A stretch of DNA of 64,000 nt from the NCBI RefSeq assembly GCF_000208745.1, contig NC_030857.1, positions 1,058,188 to 1,122,187 on the forward strand, written 5' to 3'. Below, one piece after another: positions 53,701 through 64,000 of the stretch (positions are counted from its first letter, which is position 1; every line of letters begins with the position of its first letter). Both the position numbers and the translations under genes were made by a program. The stretch comes from Theobroma cacao (Eukaryota > Streptophyta > Magnoliopsida > Malvales > Malvaceae). The notes under the pieces were generated by a model, which saw only the letters and a program-made list of their open reading frames with translations, made no database searches and had not been told where the DNA came from.

Positions 53701-55541
53701 TGCAACTTCTTGAATGTCATTATAGTTCCTTGATGGTCTGTCAAAAGAAAACGTCGGCCTATCCAATTGCTTCTGATCAGCTATTCTGACAGTGTTCTCA
53801 TCCTCCTCCTCCTCCTCTAGCAATGTTATCCGACTTTTTCTCTGTGGCGTTGTTAAGTACTCTGAAGCTTCCTGCATGTTTACAAGCATCCTTAGAGACT
53901 CCTCCAAATCCATTGCTCCTTTCAATAGTTCCCGCCCAATTTCTATTGAATATCTGTCGAAGTTAAGGCCGTTAGAGCAGGCTCGGAGGATCTGATTTAA
54001 CTTTTGTGCACCCCTTGATATTTCTTCGATATGGAGATGAGAGAGAGTAGGGAGTTGGCTACTTGAAGGTTGATGCCTACTTACTACACTGTTTCTTCTT
54101 TCCATCTTCCCATAATCCATCTGTCTCCTACCAATGTTATGCAGAAAACTGAACACTGAGCTATTGCCTGAAGAATCTGTTCTGCTTAGTTTTCCTCCAT
54201 TTTCAAGTGCAAAAGCAAGGGCCATTGACAGACCTCCTATTTGTTGTGACTTCTGGCCACTCCCAAAAGGAACAATCTGATTTGATACCTGCCCAGTGGT
54301 TACTAATTTACTGCCCCCACTAGACCTGTTTTGTGCACTTCCAGCTCTAAAACCAGTCTGCAGGAAACCAAACATTTTAGCTAGATGAAATCATGATATC
54401 TGATTAATCTGTTGTATGAACTGATTACTTCCACTGGAGCTTTGGAAACTTACAGTTTTGAGTGGTTTCGGTTCCCTGGATGATTTATAACTTCTCTTGG
54501 AGTAAGCATATGCATCTGCCAAAATATGCAATAAAAGGAACAGAGAATATTATGCATTTGAGTTGCTTGTTGATGGGGACTTTGCTAGCTAGCTAAAGCT
54601 CTGTTATCAAGAGTCTAGCCTTATACAGGTTTAATTACTTAAACATCACCAAACTGATGAAAGTTCTCCTGGAGTAACCATATTTAAAAGAAAATCTGTG
54701 TTTTGCCTTCAGATATCACCTGTCTATGTCTTACCCCCCCTACCCCGTTTAATTCAATTAAACATAAAGTCATCTCGAAATTCTTTCCTTTCTGTTCTTA
54801 TACGAAGTAAACAGTTCTCTCATCTTTTACGTTTGACTTTTACGTGCCATGTTTCCAAAAAATAGCTGGAGATGATTAGTCTGGAAGAGGGTAGCAGAGT
54901 GAAGAAGCAATGCTGTATAACCTATACCAGACAAATCCAGATTGCCCTTAAAAGAAAAGTTCAACAGATTTTACACTCTTTGAGCTTCCTCTATCAACGT
55001 CTACAAGAGAGAAGGATAATTGCTTAATCACGTGGCTGGTTTTTGTCAGGTAAGTGAATTGAATTGCTATTCGCTTTCAAACTTAATTTCTTTGTTCTTT
55101 AACTTGTTCTTAGATAAAAGCAGGGGAAAAGAGTACCTCCAGAAGGAAAGAAGAAAGGCTAGTCGTTGGTGCTAGAATGACACACTTCAACAGTTGAATG
55201 CATGTGCATGATTTGTGTATTTGTGTGAGTTCATTAGCATTAAATTAGCTTCGAAATGTGCATTAGTAAGTGATGCCTCCTGCTTTTCTAATGTCTCGAA
55301 GTCATTCAATAAGAAACATGATCCACAAAAATGGTTTATTACAGGGTTTTAACTGATAAAGATGGACACTGGAATTCTTTGATGCATGCTCCACCATGCG
55401 TGTTTATTGCAGAGAGTTCAGGAAATGCTCACCTGCAACCATTGGATTTGTACCCTTTGAGTTCTGAGATGCAGCCATCCGCTCCTTCCGCAACCGGAGG
55501 TCATCTAACAGCTTCTGTGCAAAATCTGATCTCTTGGCCAT
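50754..55541 (-). CDS. DUF4378-domain protein (TRM/LONGIFOLIA-related architecture)
   Basis: Five exons join in frame: 55541-55433, 54515-54454, 54357-51994, 51893-51785 and 51382-50754, giving 1090 residues. The N-terminus MAKRSDFAQKLLDDLRLRKE is encoded by a separate exon after a 917-bp intron. Starting instead at the ATG inside the large exon (54375) would lose 56 residues and read through the CTGCAG acceptor at 54358. The long middle is Ser/Lys/Gln-rich and includes the VIAKLMGL motif (~360), the DUF3741-associated short motif also present in TRM proteins. The C-terminal ~190 residues form a DUF4378 domain, with LFKLNIPISIL, DCGYEVMKRK, MWDLGWNCVMFAFLE and a final VEKYVLNGLLDEI. TRM proteins organise cortical microtubules; whether this one does is inferred only from architecture. 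Confidence 0.88.
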
Positions 55542-57035
55542 GTTACACTCTCAATTCGAGCAAGGTATCTTCAACTCTCTTTAAGCCAGAATAAAGATAG
55601 AATTTCTTTGCATTGTGTTTTGTCCATTACTTTTTCACAGATAAGAGGTGGGAACATGAATGTTTTTGTTTCTTTTTCTAGTTGGGAGGGTTCTTTCAGA
55701 GTTGGGTAAGTTGGGAAGTCTAGTCTCGTAGCAATAAAATGGAGTTTGAAAATTTATCTTAGATTGGTTGACGTGAACGTTAGCTTTCTTTCTCTCTCTA
55801 GAGGGTCTCTGTAACATCACGAGTGTCCTGACTTTGATTCTAATCCAAGCAATGGCAGAAGTTTCAATGGAAGGGCTTCCATCCCAAGCCTTCTTTACCA
55901 GCATCTTTCCCTTCTATTTTCTCTCACTCCCTCTTGATTCCCTCCAGCCACCTGAAAAACCTTTGCATTTTCCTTTCATCTATGTATTCATGACGATTCA
56001 AACTGTGGTCTATAGGCAGCATTGCCCATTGGCACATGTCAATTATGGGAACATATCCCAGCTTTCAGACACTGATCTGGTGGAGTAACTTAGAATTCTA
56101 AAAGGAAAAGCTAGGTCCCCATCTTTCCATTCTTTCCCTATCTTCATTGTTTCCTTGAACTCCAAAATTACAAAGTTGTGAAGCAGTCCATTTGATTGAT
56201 ATTTTTTAGTTGCAAATAAGAGAACAAAATTAAGGTTAGATAGGAATGGCAGGCCTTTGAAAGGGGGATCTGATAAGTGAGAATTAGTGGGGAAGCGGTC
56301 TTTTGGGAGCTTTAAACTGACCCCACCATTAACCAAAGAAGCAAGAATTGGGTGGGGAAGAGGTGTCAAGTAATCAATCTTAGTGATGAAACAAAACGGG
56401 GGGATTGCAAATTTGCAAGACTAAAACTCCATTTTAGTTAAACAAAGTTCGTTCCAAGGCTGCAAAAAAACAAATGAATTGTGATTGGGTTTCTAAACAA
56501 ACACATTAAATTTATGATGTGTCGTGGAAGTACCTTATTTTTCTATTTTTAGGTCTTTTTCTTGAGCTAACTACTGCTGACTACTGGACAAGTATGTGCC
56601 ACCCATTTGATTTTAGAAAAGATATTTAGGACAGCCGAAGGGTATTCTATGTTATTTTGTGGTCTACCATAAGAAATAGCTTCATATGGAATTTTAGGAG
56701 AATTCCTTATTGGATCAGGGAGTGTACCAATCAATTCAATTCGAAGGTACCTTGGTTTAAATTGTGAAATTTCTATCACTCAACCTTTGGACTTAATTGT
56801 TTCTAATACTTTTAGATAAAACGGAAAATAATTATCTTGTTTAAATTATGGATAGTCCAAAACTAGTCATTTGATTATGAATTTATATTTTTTATTTAAA
56901 AAATAAACTTATTATGTAAAAGAAGATTTTTATTTATAAATTTAGAATTCATCTTTTTTTTTTTATTTATGTCAAATCAATGACATCGTTACTGCATTGA
57001 TTAGAAGAGAGAAATTCACTTTAGTTTGACTTTAT
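55542..57035. other. Spacer upstream of the DUF4378 gene
   Basis: The first few hundred bases are its promoter. The ORFs at 55834-56088 and 56043-56369 lie on opposite strands and have no recognisable product. Confidence 0.35.
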
Positions 57036-57325
57036 CTCAGTTATAGTATCTCTCATGGAGATTACTCACCTTGCTTTGGATCTATCTTGATTTTTATCTT
57101 GATTCAGGTCTATTTCAATCTTAGTATTTTTCTTGGGGCTACTTAACTTGGTTCAAGTCTATCTCGATTTTGTTTTGATTTGGATGTGTTTCGATTATAG
57201 TATCTCTTATGAAAGTTTTGATATCACTTGTTATGGATTTATATTTTTAATAAAAAATATATTTGTTAGGTGAAGTAAGACATTTATTTATAAAAATCGA
57301 TATGAAATTTGTGATATATAATGAT
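56868..57325. repeat. Direct repeats flanking a 76-79-bp minisatellite
   Basis: About 2.5 tandem units marked by TAGTAT(C/T)T(C/T) at ~57043, 57122 and 57198, each followed by TGG/GG and a TCTAT(C/T)T(T/C)GATTTT block. Outside them, an AT-rich segment at ~56868-56945 (TTATGAATTTATATTTTT...TTATTTATAAA) recurs in direct orientation at ~57232-57295. It may be a nested repeat or a degenerate LTR fragment. Confidence 0.6.
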
Positions 57326-57723
57326 AGATTAGATAATTTGATAACGTATTTATTTTGGTTGAGTCGCTTATGGTATTTATGTGTTAACCTAATAGAGTTC
57401 AGTCCAATCAAATAGGAGCAACCCATACCCGTCATTGGGCTTAGTCCCTTGCAGGCCTAATGGTATCTATAACCCAGGTTTGGGCCTATTTTGGCCTATT
57501 AGCCCAAATGATATAACGTTGACCAAAGGCACGTGGCAGTGCAAAGTCGCCATCAAGGCCTCGCCTCGAGAACCTTCTCCGCTATCCAGAGCCGTTAGTA
57601 TCATGAGCTATTCCTCAGACCCCGGGAAAAAGTATCGCACAAATCCAACCGTTGATCTCATCAACCACAAAACAAGCGAAGCCGTTTGTAAGCCTAATTC
57701 CGTTCCAGAAATATCTCGCACCT

Positions 57724-58456
57724 CTATTTATAACACTTGTGGCGCCACGTTTTCCAGATCCCCTTCTCCCGTTGTCGCCTCTGGCAATTCATTCCAAATC
57801 TTCAAGCCGTTGAGGATCTTCGTCTTTTGTCATGGCCTTACCTGTTTGGATCAAATCCGTGATTTCTTTCCGTCCTTTTTCCTCGTCATTTTTCCCTCCA
57901 TCTGACGATTATATGAATCGATTTCTTTTCAGCGATCAACTGAGGTAAGTCGGCTGATTTTCTATAAGAATTGCTAGCTCGTTTGTTCGGTTGATAGATT
58001 AACTAAGCTAGAATTTCGCTCTTTCTTTTGAAGGTTGCTTGTCCTGATTTAGCTAAGTTCGAGTTGTTTCCTCTCTGAAAAGGCTAATATATCATGTTAT
58101 CGAACTCTGAAATGAATCTTTGGATCTCTGTAGCGGTATTAAGATTGAATCGTTATCTTTGTTGACTATGTTCTGGTTCCTCCGGCGTTTTTAGATTCGG
58201 AAACATCGTTCAGATCGGTTTTAAGATTTGGAAATTAAAGGACTGATTTATCGATCGAATTTTATAAACTGTTGCATGCAGCAATCTGTTTGATGCTTTG
58301 TATCTGAACGAAGATTATGGCGGTGAATGCGCTAGTATTTTCGGAGCAAGAACAATCTACAAGAGTTTGCTGTATTTTTTGTTAGCGTTTGATTTATTTG
58401 TTGATCTAGCTTCTGTTCTATTTTATCGATCTCCTTATTGTAGACTGATGAGCTAG
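57724..58456 (+). CDS. Weakly supported small spliced gene
   Basis: A TATA-like CTATTTATAAC at 57724 is preceded by GGCCTA/GCCCA elements. An ATG at 57832 opens 37 codons starting MALPVWIKSVISFRPF and ends at 57944 in AG|GTAAGT. If spliced to the acceptor CATGCAG at 58281, the frame continues through 57 more codons (NEDYGGECASIFGARTIYK) to TAG at 58454, for ~95 residues. I recognise no family. The downstream region to ~60.6 kb has other splice-like sites (57 codons around 59470-59735), so the locus may instead be noncoding. Confidence 0.25.
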
Positions 58457-60910
58457 TCATTGTCCTGATATATGGACCTCCGGATTGTAGACTGATGAGT
58501 TAGCCATTGTTATGAGTTGAAAGAATCGAGGGTGAGGAAAAATTGTGTGCTGAGAAGAGATAGGTGAACAAATCGTGAGGGAAAAGAAACCGAGTGATTG
58601 TTTTGTGTTATCCGACCTTTGCCCTGACAGGTGCGCTTGCATGGCAGGTCAAAAACCCTAATAAAATTTTAATTTTCTTGGTTTTTTTAGGGGGGAGATG
58701 GCACGGGAGATAATATTTTTATTTAGTTATTTTTCCCCCCGGCTCTCCCCCTGTGTCTTGTCTCTTTTGTTTTTTTTTTTTCTTAATTTTCTCCTGCATC
58801 TTTGATTGCTTATTTGTGATTTATGCCAATCGTGCGATGCTACTCCCAATCAAAGCAAATAAGATAATAAAGCAAGCCCATTTGATCGACTGAAGCAGAA
58901 TTCTAATCTGGAGAACGAATGGTCTTCGATGATTGTGATTGCAACTAGTAAGGTGTATTCCTTAATTGCAATTTCAACCTAAAAGGTTCAATTCCTCACT
59001 TTTATGTTAGTTCTGTTATAATAACATTGTGTCTAATTCCCTGTGCCTGGTTCTGATATGATATACCATTTATTTAATGCCATTTTATACTCCATGAAAG
59101 AATTGAGTTTAATCTAATTTATACTGAGCACATATTAATCTTGCCCTCAGTGTAAAATTTTGTCATACATTTCACATGCTGTCATTTATATGATTGGCAA
59201 TAAAAGCTCAATAACATCCCCTAGAATTATGGGATTGAAGTTTATGTTGATGCTATTGAGCCTGTGGTTGCTGTCCTTTGATTTGATATTAGCTTGCTGT
59301 CCAGAGTTTGCTGTAATTTGCTTCAAGAGAAGTGGTGATTGGTCTCTTGTAAAATGTATGGAGGGTTGAGTTCTTTTTTGTTGTAGCATTGCTTGGCATG
59401 ATTATGTTTAAATTCACCAAATGAGATGCCTTTTCATTGATCAAAAGTTATGGTATCCTTTCTATTTGAGGCTGATGTCAAGATCTTACTGATAGCAACT
59501 TGGCTTCATGGTCGAGCACCTTATATTTATAGATGTTTTTGGAGTCTCATGCTTTCTAATCCATTGTGGAAGGTAAGCTGTTTTTTGGATCTTTACTGCA
59601 TGTACATCAGTTGTAGTGTTTTCTCTTTGATGGCTTGCCTATTAACTTGTTGGATTTGCAGGTCTATGTTTTAACTCTTTTGGAATTTACTCCCTGGAGA
59701 GCTTTAGTCAGTCACATTAAGCACCGTATGCGGTAACATTTACTCCTTCAATCATTTTGGCAGGTGTTCACTTTGCGGTTTTTTTTTAGCAAATGTAGCT
59801 GTTTTCTGTTACAGATAATTGCTAGAGCTGTCAAAAAGTAGGCGAAGAAATCTTTATCCGATACTTTCATTATGGCAATGGCGTTTTCATTATTGAGTTT
59901 GCATGCATATAGAAGCATTGAACCTTTAAATCTGAATGAATATTTGAAAAAGTTTCTGTGAATAGTTTTTATTTTGCTTTACAACTTTGCGAACTTGATT
60001 GGGGATATAAAAGTCTGTTTACACTTGCGTTTCAGTTAAAATGCTACATTTTGCCTAATCTTGGCAGGGATTTTAGCATGAAATTGCAGAAGAAAATTTA
60101 TTTCAGGATTCCTGCAGAACGAAACTCTTTCTGGCCTTGTGTCACTCCAATGATATTACCAGAGTTCATTCCAATAGCTCTCCATACCTTCTCTCTATTA
60201 TTTGATGCTTTGATTCTGTTTCTTTTAAACGAGTCACTGAGAACTATGATAAGTTTTTGATGATCTCCAAATCTTCTGCATGCTTGGATTAAGTTTCTTT
60301 TAATTGAGAGGTATAGCCATTTTTTTGTTAGTTTTTTAGCTTCTGTACGATGAGTGATGTTCTTAGATTTGTTAGGTTGGTAATTCTCTATTTCGTGTTC
60401 CGGCCATTTTTTTGCTTCTAATTTTTATCCTATAATTCCCTGCTTCATTTGTTCTTTCTTTCAGGTATTTTATGATACTAGCTTTTCAGTTTTCAATAGT
60501 CATTATGCAAAGGCATTTTTCTTGAACGCATTGGTATTTTCGTTGGTTAAGATGAAGTGGCGATAAGAGTGAACATGGAGTAATAAGGAAAGATTAAATT
60601 ATGTCATTGTGGAAATTTTACAGGTAGGCTCGTACTGTTTGTTCTGGGTTCCGTTAATTATGAATTGAAATCCTAATTTAATTTGGTAAAGTTGACACCT
60701 GGCAATATTGAACTGGTTTACAGAGTTAAAAAAGTTAAAAAGATATTCATTTTTGCTTTAAAAAAAAGGGATGAAGGGCAGCAAATCTCTGGTGGTGGTT
60801 TGTGAAGGCAAGTATTCTTAGGCTTATAAGTAGTATTAAACAAAACGGGGAGTGGAGTGGTTGAGAAAGAAAGGTAATAAGATTGATGGAATTAGAACCG
60901 TCCCTGATGT
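58457..60910. other. Spacer with exon-like fragments, no supported gene
   Basis: Several ORFs of 60-100 codons (for example 59160-59369 and 59958-60260) have no recognisable product. A TTTGCAG acceptor at ~59661 and a GTAACA donor at ~59738 bracket an exon-like piece. A near-duplicate of TTGTAGACTGATGAG occurs at ~58439 and ~58485. Confidence 0.3.
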
Positions 60911-60989
60911 GGATCCAAAAGCTCAAAATTGGTAGAGCGCTCAAACGTTCAGGTTTGGGAGGGTGGTGGTTCGAGTCCACCTGGATCCA
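60911..60989 (+). tRNA. tRNA-like sequence, isotype unclear (possible pseudo-tRNA)
   Basis: Acceptor GGATCCA/TGGATCC (7 bp), D stem GCTC/GAGC with GGTA in the loop, and T arm GGTGG-TTCGAGT-CCACC with a perfect box B (GGTTCGAGTCC). However, there is an extra base before the D stem and no U8. The best anticodon stem CAAAC/GTTTG leaves only a 6-nt loop (GTTCAG), so no anticodon can be assigned. It may be a decayed tRNA or the head of a tRNA-derived SINE. Confidence 0.5.
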
Positions 60990-63330
60990 TGGTAGTTCTA
61001 AATCTTGAAAGTTATTGAAGGATTTTTAACTCTTTGTTGCGCTGCTGCTGAGCCTGTTATTTATCAATGATCAGGAAATGTGATGCCCCGTGGTAATATA
61101 TTCGAGCAAGTTGGATACAAATTTCTAACCTTTCAAATTTGTTTTGATTTATTTTTTTGTTTTAAAATTTTGAGAGAGAGAGAGAGAGAGAGAGAGTGAG
61201 TTGGAACGAAACGAGATGGGGTGGAGGGAGAGTATGGCGGCGGAGGGGGACGACAAAACCGGTGGCGACGCTGGAAAAAGTAAGGGAGGCAGACGTTTGG
61301 GAAGAATAGGGAGAGGCAGTAGGGATGAAGAGAGGAGAGGAAGAGATGGAGTCAAAAGCTGTCATCGGATGTGGCCTTTGGCTGCCAGATCGGCGACAGT
61401 GCTAGCCTACCATTTCAATGACCGCAAATGGTAAATATGACATGATATAAATTTTATATCTGTTAATGATTGCTTTTATCTATAATTAACACTATACAAA
61501 TTTCTATGAAAAATTTTTATTTTTAACATTTTTTATTAGAATTTACGTTATAATATTGATTATTTTTTTAAAAAAACTGTCTACGTCTATTATTGAAAGA
61601 ATGGCAACAAATGGAAGATGTATAACAGTGAAATGTAAGGGTAGTGAAAGTGAGTTTTGGAAGTAGAATCAGCTTTATCCAACAGTCCAGTATATAGAGC
61701 TCTGATTACAGAGACGAACAAAAAGGGGCAAGGTAGAAAAAATACGCTCTCTCCCCATCCTTCTCTTCTCCTGTATCTTTTTCTCGATGCTTTCGTTACA
61801 TTCGCTTTTATGTAGTGCTGGACGCATCATTCTTCGCAACGTGCATGGGATTGCCAGTAGCCAAAGAATGGAATTAAGCTCCAGGACTAGACTGTTCCTT
61901 GCAGGGCCGTATCTCCAGGGAAGCATAAGCTCTTACTCACACGCCTTGTGATTCCTTCCAGTGGAATCTGATACCCTTACCCACAGCATCAAATCGTTTT
62001 TCTTTCAACTTTTGGGATTTTGCTTGTGTAATATTTTCATTTTTCTTCGTGGTAGGTGTTTCTTGGCTTTTCCGCCTTGTTTTTAAATTCCTCTTTCGAC
62101 GTGTCCACCTTGTTCTAAAGCCCTGGCGTGGAATGCCACCGGGTTCATCAAGCCTTTTCCGGGCCCCGCTTTCTCCATCATTTGACCGACACAAGTAAGT
62201 TTATTTATTTACGATAAAATCTCGACCTCTTCTTTTTGTGGTCATGTAAAATTTGATATATAGACTTGGAAACAATTACAAAATGTGCATTTAAATCTTA
62301 ACTTAAGGTTAAATTAATCTGAAATACTTAACACTTATAAATCTGAAATTCTGGTAGAAATTAATAATTGCAAAACGACAATTGAGAATTTTGGTGACAA
62401 GGAGGTACTTCTAGAATGGCATGGAAAATCAATTGGAAAAGTCAGGCATGCACTATCAGTCTACTTGAAGATTTGCAGCATGCCACATGTTTCTGGGGAC
62501 TTTGCCTAGGAGCAGTTTTCAGCACTTAACTTTCTTCTGGATGCCATCAGTCTGGCGGCCGACAATCCATTTTTAAATCCTAAAACACCATTTTCTGTTG
62601 TCATTTCCTGTTCACTCTTGGTTTTTCTGTTTCTTTTCTCCATTTTGTCCACTATAATGGTTGACGTTGTTTCTCTCTAATTGTCGACTTTCTTTTTGTT
62701 GACCAAGTTTTATTCTTTTTTTTTTATAGTAAAAGTATGCCAAAACGCTACATAATTTTACTAACGTAACTACTTAGAAATGTTGTGAACCCAATGTTAA
62801 TTTTATATTATATAACTAAAATGATTTTTTTCTGGTGTTATTCCCTAAAAATTACTACTTCTCACACAAAACACATGGCCTGACCTTAAAAAGGCAGGTA
62901 CGGATTTAGTGTCCCCATCTGTCCCCTGTTCATTCCATTGAAGGAAGAGAGCAAATCCTTCAAGATTTTACTATTGAATTCACGTGTAAAGAAAAAGGAA
63001 AGAAGCAAAAAAGTACACAAAAGGATTTACTTACTCCACCCTTTTTTTTCTTCTTTGGCCTTTTTCCCTGTCCTGCCACTGTTAAAAGCTACAGTGTCTT
63101 GGATCTAAAATGAAAGATTTCTGTGCCATCGAGTATCAAAATTAGGTCTGCATTTCCTCACAAACGTCAACAGCATGTGGCTTTAGCTTTTGTCCGATAA
63201 AACTAAGCCATAAAGACCGAGCAAACCACAAAAAACCGTACGACTCCCGCAAAACTTTCACAAAATATCTGGAGCTAACCACCAAAGGCACCTACTCACT
63301 ATAATCTAAAAGGCAACCAATCAAGATCGG
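60990..63330. other. Spacer with low-complexity and unrecognised ORFs
   Basis: A GA microsatellite at ~61171-61198. Overlapping ORFs on both strands at 61149-61434 and minus-strand ORFs at 61675-62194 have no recognisable product and conflicting frames. AT-rich tracts elsewhere. Confidence 0.35.
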
Positions 63331-63332
63331 GT

Positions 63333-63528
63333 CATTTATAACTCTTTTCCTTTCGCTTCCAGTCTTTCTTTGGCCTAGCTGGTTGTGTGGTAGAATTCCA
63401 TGGCACTTTCGTGATCAACCCTTTTCTTTTGCTCTTTCTTTTTTCATTTTTTGTTGTTCTCTCTAGAGGGAGGGAGGTAAGCAGAGGAGACTTTTTGCTC
63501 TGTTTCTTCACAGGCAGGACTGAAGGAG
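63333..63528 (+). other. Possible 5' UTR exon of a gene entering from the right
   Basis: A TATA-like TTTATAACTC at ~63336, a pyrimidine-rich leader, then CTGAAGGAG followed by GTATGT at 63529. There is no ATG-led coding run before the donor, so it would be a noncoding first exon. No coding exon is seen before 64000. Confidence 0.3.
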
Positions 63529-64000
63529 GTATGTTTTTGTTAAGAAGTTAAAGCCCGGGAAACATCTCTGCAACTTAGTTTTTTCTTTTCTTTTCTTTTT
63601 CCAATTCTTTGACTACCCTTGTTTTATTACTTTTCTTTATACCGACTCTTCTTTCATTTTATTTACCTTTTCATATTGATATGTGGAAATTTGAGTGGCT
63701 AGTGTGTTTCTTTCTCTATTGTTTTTTCTCTTTCTCGTTTGATTTGTTTTCTAGCACAGAAACAGCTGCAGCAGGGATTTTACTGAATATTGGACAATTT
63801 AGTTGTAGTGATTTTTAAGAATGCAGAAGCTTTTCTGGGTTATCCTAGTTAAATTCTATATATTTTTTTAACAAAAAATTATATAAAAGCAGGAGAAATT
63901 TCAAGAAAATGAAACTATTATTACTATGTAAATGGAACAAGCACTAGGATTTGGTCAAACTAGTGGTACTATGTAGTGAGGGACAGGACCGCCCAAGTGT

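Noticed and set aside
58439..58520. CTGATGAG motifs resembling a hammerhead ribozyme core
   Set aside because: No paired stem II between CTGATGAG and the downstream GAAA, and no matching stem I/III. Also tested as C/D box pairs without a terminal stem.
61149..61434. Overlapping ORFs on both strands near 61.3 kb
   Set aside because: Low-complexity Ser/Pro or Gly/Arg products driven by purine/pyrimidine bias beside a GA repeat; no splice support.
61675..62194. Minus-strand ORFs with Lys/Arg-rich products
   Set aside because: Frames broken by stops, no domain recognised, no consistent exon model.

Overview
This is a nuclear genomic window from a eudicot plant. Genes are intron-rich with GT-AG boundaries, AT-rich spacers separate them, and every recognisable protein belongs to a plant family (OEP24, OVATE, DUF620, DUF1195, EXA1-type GYF protein, LIKE-COV, GH17-X8, DUF4378). 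I cannot name the species. From memory, several genes have Arabidopsis counterparts close together on chromosome 5 (OEP24 next to the GYF protein; PGI, a GH17 glucanase and the DUF4378 protein), so this looks like a conserved block. That point is recollection, not a computed result.

Layout. 1-1757 (-): 5' part of a claspin/Mrc1-like gene that runs off the left edge, with two E2F-type sites upstream. 2638-5125 (-): OEP24 plastid outer-envelope pore. 7713-11334 (+): an unrecognised nuclear-type protein with a tandem repeat of about 123 residues. 12645-13676 (-): OVATE-family repressor. 16137-17741 (+): DUF620 protein. 17950-20030 (+): a C/D-box snoRNA cluster with a site II/telo-box promoter. 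21425-22686 (+): DUF1195 protein. 23373-31756 (-): EXA1/GYF translational regulator, divergent from dUTPase (32388-33190, +). 33540-33932 (-): RING-H2 protein. 34621-40722 (-): cytosolic glucose-6-phosphate isomerase with 23 coding exons. 41252-41679 (-): a tRNA-Glu gene and a decayed copy. 42740-44448 (-): LIKE-COV membrane protein. 45092-47343 (-): GH17-X8 beta-1,3-glucanase. 47344-50753: mostly repeats (LINE RNase H relic, foldback element, GA microsatellite). 50754-55541 (-): DUF4378 protein. 55542-64000: spacer with a minisatellite, a weakly supported spliced locus near 57.7 kb, a tRNA-like sequence, and perhaps the 5' UTR exon of a gene entering from the right.

Most genes are unrelated housekeeping loci and do not form a pathway. 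The exceptions are thematic. The claspin-like and dUTPase genes are S-phase functions, and both have E2F-like sites just upstream. The snoRNA cluster and EXA1 both act on ribosomes or translation.

The strongest non-protein signal is the snoRNA cluster. Two paralogous double-guide snoRNAs, each closed by a perfect 6-bp terminal stem, carry guides complementary to the same two 25S rRNA regions. A third gene carries a U43/snR70-type guide for the 18S 3' end. Other notable points are two GC-AG introns (dUTPase and PGI), a long G-run in the short PGI GC-AG intron, a near-perfect 26-bp hairpin in another PGI intron, and a uORF that overlaps the first dUTPase start but not the second.

Protein coordinates come from exon joins I checked by reading frame and splice site. 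UTR limits are not determined.
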